This document shows positions 33,849 through 45,718 of a DNA stretch of 64,000 nt, piece after piece. The stretch is from contig NW_006766883.1 in NCBI RefSeq assembly GCF_000275845.1, positions 470,494-534,493 on the forward strand, given 5' to 3'. Made by a program: the position numbers and the translations under genes. Each line of letters opens with the position of its first letter. The first letter of the stretch is position 1. This stretch comes from Dichomitus squalens LYAD-421 SS1 (Eukaryota > Basidiomycota > Agaricomycetes > Polyporales > Polyporaceae). The notes under the pieces were generated by a model that saw nothing but the letters and a program-made list of their open reading frames with translations, ran no database searches and had not been told where the DNA came from.

Positions 33849-36053
33849 TTATACAACGATTGCTAATGGCGGGGAATCTGCGCAAAAGGCGAGCGAAGCA
33901 AAAATTGGCAGGATACAAGAGTCACATCTATATCGGGCCGCGTCTCCTCTCCTTGACCGTGTGACACGTCTGCCGGAACGACGGGGCTTATAGACCACGA
34001 CCGATGCCTCCTTCAAGGTTGGCACAGCATCAAAGACCCGCTGTGCAAACTCGAGGTTGTCGGACTTCTCGAGTTCGAGCTCCTCCCGCAGAAAGGGCGC
34101 GTGCGGGGCGCATTCGTCGAGTTACGGGCTCGGTTCCAGTGTGAATTCGAAGTAATGGAGCGAGAGACCTTGGAGAGAAGGCAGGAGGTTACCCTACGGC
34201 AGCTCAACCGAACGATGAGCGAGGATCGTCTGAAGGACAACGAGAGGATGGACCCACCATGTAGGCTTGCATATCACCGTTCCCATATGCATGAGATATC
34301 GCCAGGCGTATAGCAAGTTTTCTCAGGAACGAGCAGCCATCCCGGCGGAGAACGGCAGGGATTTCCTGTTCGGGATGCCCGAACAAGTCCTCGCAAAGGT
34401 TGAGTTCGACATGCTTGGCGCTGTCTAGCACGTGCCTTAAATACACTACAGCGCCTTGCATAAGTCCGTGAACGCGCTGATTTTTTCTCTCCGGCGTCTA
34501 CGCTAAGCGACCTGCCCAAACAGGCCACATGACGGTCACAGGTCTGGAGCCCACGGCCCTCGCTGGCATCACAGACGAGTCTGCGATACACGCGTCTCGC
34601 ACGTTCATGGTTGTTGACAGTCCATATTGCAGGGAGATGCGCTTGGTGAGGAATGGCACGGTCACTGATATTCTCTGAACAAATAGAAGGTGATGCTCCA
34701 CAAAGTAAGGACCGCAATTGATTACCCTCAACGGTCAAAACGTTTGCAGTGCGATTTGCAGACCATTAGCCTCGTTCTCTTACGCTCGACATGGGACATG
34801 GCAACACAATGTCTAGCGAGATCTGGAGATGCAGGAGGCGCTGCCACTAAGTACGCGTCCCTCGCGATTGCGCCTTTGCTCCAGACATGAAGTAAGCAGG
34901 TGAATTGTGTGGAGATTAGAACATGAGCATTAGACCACTTTATGCGCGTTCATATGTAGGACAAAATGAGATACAAACATTTCTTATCCATTATACACAT
35001 AATGAACTTCTTGTATATCGAGTCAGTAGCTCTTCAATTGTGACGTGCCGTTATGGCGTAGTAGAAGTCTTCGTGACCGTAATGTGGCTTACTTAGGCAG
35101 GTCGCCTAGCGTAGACGCCGGAGAGAACAAAATCAGCGCGTTCACGGACTTATGCAAGGCGCTGTAACTCCTTTCGGCGAACCCACCCGAGGAGCAGATA
35201 CAGGTCCAGGACGGACCTGGAATACTCTTCGAGGTGTGTCCAGCTTTCATGAGCGAGCTGATCTTGTTCGTTTCGACTGCGAATCTCCCGAAAGGTTTTA
35301 TCGTAGACTTGATATAGCATTCAATGTGTGCCATGGCAAGTCTTATGTGTGATCTGGGCAATATTTGGGAAAGCATTGATATTAGGGCGTAGGATAGGGT
35401 AGTCAGTCTTGAGAACAAACTTCGGCAACTTCGGGTATACAGCAGGTGGATGAAGAGGGTGCCGTACGGTGCGATCATAGTATACGATCAGCTCCTCCAG
35501 GGTAGGCGCGATGGCGGCGAGGACGGACACAGGATGTATCGACATGATGCCGAAAAGGATTTCGAGCGAGACGAGGTTGGAGCGCGACTTCTTCAGCAGA
35601 TCACGAGCAAGCCTCCCAACGGAGTTGATATGGAGATGGCGGAGGGATTCGACACCAGAGATTGCGTCAAGGAGGTCGGTGTGAGAACGGAGGAATCCGT
35701 CTCCCTCGGTGAGGAGCAGAAGACTCTCGAGATGCGCCACGCGCTTGAAGATATGCACGAGCCCCTCAGTGACATCCTGAGGAAGAGGGTCGCACAACAA
35801 AGTGAGTGTTCTCAGATGATGAAGACGCGTTCGCTCGTCCACGGCGATGAAGAGACAGAAGGAGAGGAGTTGCTCCTCTGTTTGCAAGGCGACGTCGTCC
35901 TTGAGAAGATAAATTGCCCCTCCGCGGTATAGCGTGGAGCACGTCCGCGTCATCCTCGAGATGAGCTCCCTATCCGGGAATCTCGTCATTGTGGCATAGC
36001 GCGAGGAGGTGTAGTAGGATGTCGTGGTTGAGTCTTGGTTGGCCAGCGGACAT
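33849..36053 (-). pseudogene. F-box-like/LRR pseudogene, paralogue of the intact copy
   Basis: The reading order matches the intact gene at 31577-33237: SAGQPRLNHDILLH, then ISRMTRTCSTLYRGG, LPQDVTEGLVHIFKRVAHLE, HPVSVLAAIAPTLEELIVYY, EIRSRNEQDQL, LDSAKHVELNLCEDLFGHPE, EIPAVLRRDGCSFLRKLAIR, and EFAQRVFDAVPTLKEASVVV near the end. It is broken in several ways. A frameshift occurs near 35980-35990. Roughly 20 residues are missing between the LFGIMS and HPVSV positions. A stop follows CHGTH near 35321. A 720-bp inverted-repeat element (34447-35166) is inserted before LDSAKHV. The tandem, same-strand position points to local duplication followed by decay. Confidence 0.85.
34447..35166. mobile_element. 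Tc1/mariner-like MITE with ~93-bp TIRs
   Basis: Left arm 34447-34539 and right arm 35073-35166 are inverted copies. The outer ~70 bp are nearly identical, with a one-base indel or mismatch in a T-run and at CGCTA(A/G). The inner ~23 bp are looser but end in a shared GACGGTCAC-like block. The element ends read TA-CAGCGCCTTGCATAAGTCC... and the mirror image ...CTTATGCAAGGCGCTG-TA. That is the TA target duplication and CAG-initial end of Tc1/mariner elements. The interior (~530 bp) has no transposase-like frame, so it is non-autonomous. It lies inside the F-box-like pseudogene; sequence on the two sides matches neighbouring parts of the intact paralogue. Confidence 0.88.
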
Positions 36054-36363
36054 GTGGGACAATCTGAATGCAAGCGAAGCAAGATATGTAGCAGTGCTAG
36101 GATGCGAGTAAAGTTCCGCCTTCACGCGCACGATTCCCGGGCGTGCAACCACCGCGTCGCGTTACGCCACCCGTTAATGCCGGGCTGCCGATCGGTTCTT
36201 GCCTGCGGGCCGTCCACGGGCCGGCGGCAGGAATTTGAGTGACTCGGGTAAGTAGCTAGAAAGTTACGTCCAGCGCCCAGCGGGAGGCTGCGGGACAGAG
36301 TCTCAAACCCCTTCTCTAAGCCTCGGTCTGCTCTCTGGACTGCTGGACTGTCCTCAACTCATC
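36054..36363. promoter_or_regulatory. divergent spacer upstream of the aconitase gene
   Basis: These 310 bp lie between the pseudogene start and the aconitase start. A GC-rich inverted patch (about 36203-36232, CCTGCGGGCC...GGCGGCAGG) is present. There is no gene. Confidence 0.45.
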
Positions 36364-39300
36364 ATGCGACAGCCTACACTATCCCCCAGAGGTCTTGTCC
36401 GCGCCCTACACGGTCCCCGCTCTTCCGTGCTGTCCAGGTCTTTTGCGACGCCCACCTATCTACCGGACAAGGACTGTACCTCCATCACGCCGCCTTACAG
36501 CAGGCTTATCGACAACCTTGCCATCGTCAGGGAAGTCACTGGAAAGAGGCCGCTCACCCTCGCAGAGAAGATTCTATACAGTCACATCGATGAGCCGGAA
36601 CGGACACTGGCCGATGGAGGCATCAAGCGGGGAGAGACGTACCTGCAGCTCAGCCCGGAGCGAGTAGCAATGCAGGATGCTTCTGCCCAGATGGCACTGT
36701 GCGTCATTGATAGTGTTTGTGCTGGCGATCGACTAATGTGGCATCCACAAGGCTGCAGTTCATGAGTGCTGGGATGTCGACATGCGCGGTTCCTGCAAGC
36801 ATTCACTGCGACCATCTCATACAGGCGGTAGAGGGCGCTGAGAACGACTTGCAGGTGAGTGCAATGCCTGCTTCGCTCTGCCAACGTTCCAATCATGGCA
36901 CGACAGAGGTCTATCTTGACGAACCAAGAAGTCTTCGACTTTTTGGAGAGTGCTGCGCGCAAATATGGTATCGAGTTCTGGAAGCCTGGGTCCGGCATCA
37001 TTCACCAGATCGTCCTTGAGAACTATGCCGCACCGGGAATGCTCATGTGTGTCTCTTCGGCATTCAGAATCGTTGTCGGCATGCTGACTGCTCTACAGGC
37101 TCGGAACAGGTTTGTGTAAACCAGACTGAGCTGGTGTTCTTGTCCTGACTATGTGCCTAGACTCGCATACTCCCAACGCCGGTGGGCTCGGCATGCTCGC
37201 AATTGGTGTTGGTGGAGCGGATGCTGTGGACGCCCTCACCGGTACTCCATGGGAGCTGAAGGCTCCTAAGATCATCGGTCAGTCCAGTCGTTGCGTCCGC
37301 GCGCGAATTTCGTTGACAATCTCCTGTAGGCATTCACTTAACGGGTGAATTAAATGGCTGGACTACTCCTAAGGATCTCATCCTCAACGTTGCCGGCAGG
37401 CTGACGGTCCGGGTAAGTGCTTCTTTGGTGGTTCCGAAATAACTATCTAGTTGACATCGTGGCACAGGGAGGTACAGGTGCCATCCTCGAATACTTCGGT
37501 CCTGGCGTCTTCAACCAGTCTTGCACTGGCCTGGCCACTGTCGCTAACATGGGTGCTGAGGTCGGCGCTACAACATCGACCTTCCCGTACACCCCCCGCA
37601 TGCGAGCATACCTTGAAGCCACTGGTCGTGCGCCTGTCGCTCGCGCTGCAGACCACGCAGCCTCCCAAGGCTATCTCGCTGCAGATGAGGGCGCAGAATA
37701 TGACGAAGTCATTCAGATCGTGAGTTCTTCCAAAGCCTCGGTCAAGTGAAGACATCCTTACATGCATATGCCTGCAGGACCTCTCGAAATTGGAGCCTAC
37801 AGTGAACGGCCCTTTCACCCCGGACCTAGCCACCCCGCTGTCTAAGTTCGGCACCTTTGTCAAGGAGCAAGGCTGGAAAGACGAACTCTCCGCGGCGCTC
37901 ATCGGCTCGTGCACTAACAGCTCGTACGAGGACATGACCAGTGTCGCGCATCTCGCGCGCCAGGCGAAGAAGGCGGGTTTGAAGACCAAGGTGCCATTCC
38001 TCGCGACGCCCGGCTCAGAACAGATCCGCGCGACGATCGAGCGCGACGAGATCACGAATGAGCTCGAGGACGTCGGTGCGACCGTCCTGGCAAACGCGTG
38101 CGGCCCGTGCATCGGGCAGTGGAAGCGCGAAGACAAGCAAGGAGAGGAGAACGGTACGTCTCACAGACATCGGCTCCTAAGACGTCTACCGACGCAGCGC
38201 GGATAGCCATCCTTACCTCCTTCAACCGCAACTTCAAGTCGCGCAACGACGGCAACCGGCTCACGATGAACTTCCTCGCCTCGCCCACGGTCGTCACCGC
38301 CATGGCGTTCTCCGGCAAGCTCTCCTTCAACCCCATGACCGACGCCATCACCACACCCTCTGGGGAATCCTTCCGCTTCGCGCCGCCCCAGGGTCGGGAC
38401 CTTCCCGAGGCCGGCTTCACTCCTGGGAAGACAGATTACTACCCGAAGCCGCAGCCGCAGCCGCAGCCAGAGACGGAGGTGGTCATCCGTCCGGACTCCC
38501 AGCGGCTGGAGATCCTGCAGCCTTTCCCGAGCCACTTTGGGGAGGGGAGCGGGAATTCGAGGGGGCTGGAGCTGCCACCGTTGAAGGTTTTGATGAGGGT
38601 GCGAGGGAAGTGCACGACCGACCATATCTCGGCCGCTGTGAGTTTGCTGTCTCAAAGGAGTGGAGAGGGGCTCTGATGGGATGCTGCAGGGACCGTGGCT
38701 CAAGTACAAGGGTCACTTGACGAACATCTCCGAGAACCTTCGTACGTATCCCGACTCTCTGTATTTTTTCGCTCTCACTGACGGTACATTCCTCAGTCAT
38801 CACTGTTAGTGCCACCGAGCGATCCCAGTTGTGTCAGCGCTGACCCGTTTCCAGGCCGTCAATGACGAGGGTGGCGATGTCAATGTTGCCTTTGATTACG
38901 ACCATGCACCTGGCGAGTCCGAGACAGACACCATTCCCAATGTCGCCAAGCGCTTCAAGGCTCGCAAGCAGCCATGGGCCCTTGTCGTTGATGACAACTA
39001 CGGCGAAGGCAGCGCGCGCGAGCACGCTGCTCTGCAGCCTCGGTTCTACGGTTGCGCCGCGATCGTCGCCCGCTCCTTCGCTCGTATCCACGAGACCAAC
39101 CTCAAAGTAAGGACCGTCCCGTATAGTCCCGCACCCCTTCACTGAACATCTGGACACGATAGAAACAAGGCATCCTGCCGCTCTGGTTCGTCGATAAGGT
39201 CGACTACACCCGCATCGGCGCCGGGGACACCATCGAGACACTCGGCCTCGCGGACCTGCTCGCGGGCAAGACGGACGCGGTCGTGAGCCTCCGCGTGACG

Positions 39301-39432
39301 CGCAGGAATGGAGAGACGTTCGAGATCCCCGTCCGCCACACGATGTCCGCGGACCAGCTCAAGTGGCTCCGTGCGGGCTCCGCGCTGAACCACATCCGGG
39401 CGCAGATCGCGGCTGGCTCGAGTTCGAGCTGA
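36364..39432 (+). CDS. ACO2: mitochondrial aconitase, Aco2 (homocitrate dehydratase) type
   Basis: This 4Fe-4S hydro-lyase belongs to the aconitase family. The Aco2 branch in fungi serves lysine biosynthesis (homocitrate to homoaconitate) and may add TCA activity. The start at 36364 opens an Arg/Ser-rich mitochondrial presequence. Motifs in order are [96 protein letters not shown] and [11 protein letters not shown]. The last two carry the three cluster Cys. [43 protein letters not shown] and [14 protein letters not shown] follow. [11 protein letters not shown] insert sits in the linker near 38450. About nine short introns were placed. Aco2 rather than Aco1 is judged from DASAQMA, SAGM and overall wording, so the subtype is less sure than the family. 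Confidence 0.92.
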
Positions 39433-39988
39433 ACACATGTGTGGAAAAAATGGATCTCAAAAGTATCTACTGTACTATCTATTGTATGTGTATCAGGTTG
39501 GCATTGCGTTAGCTGGATTCAATGTGAATCTGCGGGTGGGTAAGACCGTGGATCCAGGCATCGAGAGGTGCTCCACACTACAAGCCAATTGACCCTAGGA
39601 CACGAGGCATTGAGAGAGGAAGACATGGCCCTTCCGTCCAGTTGCATCGTCTTCCAGATATGGATGTGAGGGGTTAACGTCATGACATAGTTTGGAAGTA
39701 ACTCAGACTGCCTTCTCCGACTGCATATAAGGCGCGCATTTGCGCGAAGATCTTGTGAGACCACTACATCTGAAGAGGTCAACAGCCATATCGTTCTGTA
39801 TTCCCTAAATTATGCGAGACCGACTCGCCTCGTCGACGCTGTTATAAGAGTTTGACCGAGACGTGCTTCGTTCGCTCCAGAAATCCGATCGCGAGATAAA
39901 GACATGGGCGCAGGTCAAACCCGAAGAGCAAGGCGATTGAAAACTACTAGGAACAGACAAGCTGTCGGGTAGACGTAGTCCTTCATGC
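39433..39988. other. convergent 3' spacer, no gene seen
   Basis: These 556 bp separate the stop codons of aconitase (+) and MSH1 (-). The composition is AT-richer than the genes. I see no feature beyond likely 3' untranslated regions. Confidence 0.55.
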
Positions 39989-42900
39989 TCAATTGTAGGA
40001 CACCAGTACTTGGCCCAGTGTCCGAAGATCTAGTTTACTGTCCGCCCGCTCTGCTGACCGCTTCTTCAGCCATGCAAGAGCTGATCGCGCCACCTCGACC
40101 GCCGACTCAGGCATCCCTGCGAGCTGAGCCACCTTCAGCCCATGGCTATCTCGATTCACCCCAGGTTTCACTCTGTGCGAATATGCGAAAAATCCGTCCT
40201 GTAGACATAGATCATTAAACAGCTCACTGCCGTCGCAGTCAGAGGCTCACTTCTATCTCGTCCACGTCGGTGCAAAAGAATGCGACCTTGGAGAACGCTC
40301 CGTGCCCGTGGTGAGATTCGGCATCATAGCCGAGCATGTCGGCCAGCTCGTGGAAATGCGTCGCGAACATTGCCCGACAGCCATTCACAGACAAGAGATG
40401 GTGAGCCGTTGCGAAGGCGATCGCCAGGCCATCTTCAACTGTAGTTCCTCTACCGACCTCATCCATGATCACCTAAGGCTTTTTCAGGAGATAACAAGAA
40501 TGTCCCAGTGGTGAGAGCGTACCAAGCTATTGGGCGTCGCCCGCCGGAGGATGTCGCTAGCTTCTAGCATCTCCACCATGAACGTACTCCGGTCGCGGAA
40601 GAGGTCATCCTTCGCTCCCACGCGAGAGAATACTCTGTCCACGATGCCTATCTCAGCAGAGTCGGCGGGAACGTAAGACCCAATCTGCGCTAATATGGCG
40701 ATGAGAGCGGTTTGCCGTAGCAGCGTCGACTTGCCCGCCATGTTGGGTCCAGTAATGATCTGGAGTTGAGAGTCGGGCGTGAAAGTGACCGTGTTTGGTG
40801 TGAAGCCTCGTCCAGACGTGAGAAGGCCAAGCTCAACTGTCGGATGGCGTCCGTTTACGACATGATAAGACGTGCTGGAGAACGACTTTAGCATGACAAA
40901 ATTGATAATATGGTGGCTGTCCTCACTTTTCAGTTACTGTAGGCCGCACAAAGTGCATCTCTACAGCGAGGTTTGCGAATGCCAAGGTAACGTCAAGCTC
41001 GTCGATTATGCGTGCATTCCGGCGTAGACTAGTTGATTGGGAGATAACCTGCCGAAGTGTAAACGCGGCCCAAATTGAGTGAATGCATGTCAGATACCTC
41101 GTTCCGTAGCACTTCAAATGCCTCTTTTTCAGCCACGGCGATGGCCATAGTGGTCTCACTGATCTGCGCCGCAAGCTGCGACCAGCCAATATGGAAAAAT
41201 GTGCATGTCGACCCGCTTTCAGACACGCTGATGAAGTCAGCATCCTTCCTGAGCTGGGATGCATGAGCCTTTCGAGCGACGTGTATGTGCATTCCGAGGC
41301 CGGGCGACGCACGCAATGTCAAAGTCGGCGCGGCTGTCAAATGGTTTAGCCAAGATAGACCAGTAAGAGCACAATTCTCACCATACGACACTTGCAGTCG
41401 TCGTTCAAGTTCGTCCTTTTCTGCAAGAAGAGACTGCAATGTGGCGTGCAAGTCACCAAACTGTTCAGAGAACCTGAGAAGCTGTCAGTATAGATCCCTC
41501 ACAGAACATTGAAGGACAACAGACTCAGGTTTGATAGTCCAGTCAGTGATCCCCAGGGGGTTCCTGAAGTCACGGCCGGGCACTGGGGTGACCGAGCTCG
41601 TCGAAAGCTCATCTGAACTGAATTCTTTATCTGGCATCGGCGTCATCTCTCGCGGAACGAGCGCTGTGCGGATGCGAGCCGCCAGCCATTCGAGATCGAC
41701 AAGCTTCTCCATCAATTTTTCAATACTAGACCATTCAGCGTCGCCGACAGTATCGTCGGTCCGTTCATCCATCTTTTTCTCCATGAGAATTCTCTCCTTG
41801 ATAGAAGACCAAGTGTCAATCGTCGTGCAGATGGCGGTAAGGTCAGGGAAAGACCCTCGTCCGAGAAGGAACTTCTGTGCGATGCGAGTAGCGTCCTCCG
41901 CTTCGCGCAAGAGCAATACCAAGTCCTGGCGCAGGAAAGGACGGCTATGGAAGAACGCAACCAAAGACTGGCGGACATTGATTTCTACCACGGAAGTACT
42001 CGGGGAACCTGAAACGTGCTCGTCAGGGCGAAATCTCATGTGGGAACGCTTGAAGCTCACATAGCCAGCGTGCGAGAAGGCGGGTGCCGCTGCTCGTCGC
42101 GGTCCGCTTGATGACGTGTAGTAGGCTTCCAGTCGTGCCTCCCTCTCGCAGACTCTGACGAATCTCCAGCGCCTTCACGGTATGCGAGTCGATCTGCATC
42201 CTGCTACTCGACAACTCTCGGTGGGGAGACATGAGTGATGGCATGTGCTCCATGAGATGAGCGTGCATGAACGCAGTCAACAATTCAATTGCGGCGGCCT
42301 CCTCCCCGGTCAACGCTGCCGGAAAGACCTCCTTCGATGCGTCAATCTGAGCTAGAAGGTCGTCGGCGTTCGGTTGGTCGGCAGAAGGCGGAAGTCTCTG
42401 TAACACGTTGGATAACTTGCACGGGGAGATATAGGATACGAAGCAATTCTCCTCGACGGCCGCAGTTCGAACAGGACTGGTATTGTCGTCGCGAAGGCGC
42501 TCGTCCAGGATGACTTCCTTGGGACTGATGCGGACTACCTCATCCCTGAGTCCACCTAGCGTCGTATTCTTAGTATAAAATTCTCCCGTGGAGACGTCTA
42601 TCCAGGCAAGGCCGACTGGAGTCTCAGACGTGCAAGATGGGCTTGAACTTCCCTCAAGCCGTTCAGGCTCAGCGGGAGCAACGGCAAGAAGGAAGTTATT
42701 CTCGTAAGGGTTGAGAAAAGGCTCGTCGATGAGGGTTCCCGGAGTGACGATCCGCGTGACACGCCTCTCGAATGCACCCTTCGCGTCCAACGGGCGGTCG
42801 CGACGGAATTCCTCACAAATGGCGACAAAACGCTTGTGGTCTTGAACGAGTATCTTGAGGTACTTGTGGAGGTACATGATGGGGAAGCCACACATTAGAA

Positions 42901-43758
42901 CGCGCTGCCCGCCCCACGTCTTCTTTGTTAATTTGATGTTTAGGAGACGGGAGACTTCTGCGGCCTGGTCGAAGTATGACTAACGGGACGATTGTCAACA
43001 GGGATCCTTCTCAAGCAAAGAAGGTCTTACCATACCTCATAGAACTGGCCGACGCGAGTGAGCAATATGCAATGAGGGTATCGGTTGAGATTCTCCAAGA
43101 TTTCCATTGCCAGAGGGCTTGATGGTGGTGGCACTTCCGCATCTGCCGTATTATTCATTAGCTTCCCGCTTGTACATGAGCAGTGCATCCACGCTTACCA
43201 TCTGTAGTTCGCTTGGCCGACTTACCCCTTCTGGCTCCCGGTGCAGATACGCTCTCCACCCCATCCTCAGTTGCTTGATCGGTTTCAGGAAGGCTTGACT
43301 TGACGCGTCTCCTTCTCACTTTCTTGGCTGGGGCAATGCTCGAGTCCTCGCTTAATGGAGTATCAGATCCCTCTATGACACAAGCAGCCACCTCGGAAGA
43401 TGGCTGACTCGAGTCTCCGACTACCATTACACGACCGGAGTTTGCAACGTAGCGTTAGAGAAGAAATATATTGACCTGCATGGAAGTGCGCACGTATGGA
43501 AGAGGGAACGTTCCCATACGCGACTATCGGTTCCCCAAGTCCTCCAATCCACTCTCCAAGAGGAGGCGACATAGTACCATCTGCGAGAACACGTCCAGTC
43601 GGAAGCTCGGCATATTGCTTCTTGATTACTCTCGGTCTCCTCCGAGGCTGAGTGGCTTCCTCTGCGAGCGGTAGACCCGTTGTGATACACCTTGCAAAGT
43701 GAGGATGTAGTCCCCTCTTGGCGCAGCATGTTATAGAAGGCGAGGAGGTAGAGAGCAT
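39989..43758 (-). CDS. MSH1: mitochondrial MutS homologue Msh1
   Basis: This DNA mismatch-repair ATPase acts on the mitochondrial genome. The start at 43758 ([20 protein letters not shown]) gives a presequence-like N-terminus. A basic linker follows ([13 protein letters not shown]), then the MutS domain I mismatch motif ([17 protein letters not shown]). Next are [28 protein letters not shown] and the lever/clamp helices. The ATPase domain has Walker [37 protein letters not shown], the Walker [21 protein letters not shown], and [14 protein letters not shown]. The C-terminus is [20 protein letters not shown]. Length is about 980 residues. The F-Y-E mismatch triad and presequence point to Msh1, not Msh2-6. 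It diverges from the septin gene across 233 bp. Confidence 0.93.
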
Positions 43759-43991
43759 ATACGCAGAAATGCAAGGGAAGGGGACACCGTGCGGTGAGTA
43801 GTAGATGAATGGAAGTAGCCAATGGCGGGCGCCAAGGATGGAACGACCCGCGCAGGGAAGCGCTTAGCGCCCGGTATGGGGCGGAGTTTGAACAGGGCAG
43901 CGACCCAACTTGCCTTCGTGTTCCACGACCACGAAAAAGCGGTCGCCGTAGCCCAGGTCGTCTCTCGCACACAGTCCATCCTCTCTTCATC

Positions 43992-45718
43992 ATGTCGTTC
44001 GCTGGCAGACGTAGGGGCAACAAGGTCAAAAAGGGTGTTCAGTTCACGGTCATGGTGGTCGGTAAGTCGTCCTGTTTCCCGGTTGCAGCGCGCTTCATCT
44101 GCCAACACGCACGGGCTATGCGCGCCCCTTGGACGGTATACCCCGTCCCCTGCTCTCCGGCAATTGCTGACGTTATGTCTTTTTCATAGGTGCCTCTGGC
44201 ACTGGCCGTACCACTTTCGTGAACACCCTTTGCGAGTCTGAAGTCCTCCAACACAAGGTCTGCGACTCTCCCGAGACCGCTCACGTCGAGGAGGGCATTA
44301 GGATCAAGCCCGTCAACGTCGGTACGTATTTCTCTGATACTTTGACGTGACGCTCTCGCTGACCGGTCGCGCAGAGCTTGAGGAGGACGGTGTTCGCATC
44401 GCCCTGACCATTGTTGACACCCCTGGATTCGGTGACAACATTGACAACGAGTTCGCGTACGTGTCATTCGTACTTGCCATACGGTGCGACCGTTGACATG
44501 CTGCATCGCCACACAACAGCTTCCAGGAGATCGTTGGCTACCTCGAGCGTCAATACGATGACATTCTCGCCGAGGAGTCTCGTATCAAGCGTAACCCCCG
44601 CTTCAGGGACAACAGGGTGCATGCTCTCCTCTACTTCATCTCTCCCACTGGCCATGCGTAGGTGTCTTCATTCTCCTTATGCGATGGGCACATGTCTTAT
44701 ACACACATGAAGCCTGCGTGAGATCGACATTGAGTTGATGCGCCGCCTGTCTCCCCGCGTCAATGTCATCCCTGTCATCGGTAAGGCCGACTCGCTTACT
44801 CCCAGCGAGCTTCGTGGCTTCAAGAAGCGGGTAGGTGTACACAGGATCGCTTATGGGAAACTCGCTCACAGGCATATTGTAGATTATGGAGGATATCGAG
44901 TACTACGATATCCCGGTGTACAACTTCCCGTACGACATTGAGGAGGACGACGAGGACACGATCCAGGACAACAGCGAGCTCCGCGTTCGTACATCTCGTT
45001 CCCTCGTCTACTGTGACGTCTGACCGTCTCGTATAGGCCTTGATGCCGTTCTCCATCATCGGTTCTGAGGAGGAAATCGAGATCGACGGCCAGCCCGTCC
45101 GTGCTAGGATCTACCCATGGGGTATTGCCGAGGTTGACAACCCCAAGCACTGCGACTTCAGTCGCCTCCGGGGCGCTCTGCTCAAGTGAGTGCGCTGCTG
45201 CCGAATAACAGGACGTGCCTCTCATGGCACCCACACAGCACCCACTTGGCGGACCTCAAGGCACTGACCCATGACGTGCTCTATGAGACGTACCGTACTG
45301 AGAAGCTCTCCAGGACTGTCCACTCCGATACTCAGTAAGTGTCTGGCGAGCGTCTCGGATTGGTACTGAGATTAATAGACCCAACAGGGACTCGTCGATC
45401 CTTCCCGAGGAGCTTGCGAGCCAGAGCGTCCGTCTCAAGGAGGAGCAGCTCCGTCGGGAGGAAGAGAAAGTGATGAAGCTTCCGTCTGTCTCGTCCAGTT
45501 TGTATGCTGATGTCCTATCATTCAGCTGCGCGAGATCGAACTTCGGGTCCAGCGCGAGATCAACGAGAAGAGGCAAGAGCTTTTGGCAAAGGAAGAGTCG
45601 CTCAGGTGAGTTCAACTGATATGCTAGTGGGAAAAGGCGGGAAGTTGATGACGCATTTCGCAGGAATCTCGAGAGCCGCCTCGCGGCTCAAGGCTCACAG
45701 TCGGAGTTCCGCGACTGA
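43992..45718 (+). CDS. CDC11: septin, Cdc11 type
   Basis: This is a GTP-binding-fold subunit of septin filaments at septa, hyphal tips and branch sites. The start at 43992 gives MSFAGRRRGNKVKKGVQFTV, including the basic membrane-binding patch. The G1 loop is GASGTGRTTF, with Arg (44207-44209) where Ras-like proteins have Lys. DTPGFGDNIDNEF (G3), the septin-unique region and IGKADSLTPSEL (G4) follow. Later parts are EDIEYYDIPVYNFPYDIEED and YPWGIAEVDNPKHCDFSRLR. The coiled-coil tail (LREIELRVQREINEKRQELL) ends SQSEFRD. Length is about 375 residues, with roughly ten short introns. The Cdc11/AspA group shares the TGRTT loop and the acidic EEDDED segment. Confidence 0.93.

Noticed and set aside
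34450..34738. Minus-strand frame inside the inverted-repeat element as a transposase
   Set aside because: It has no DDE/D motifs or helix-turn-helix, and part of it is the inverted repeat itself.
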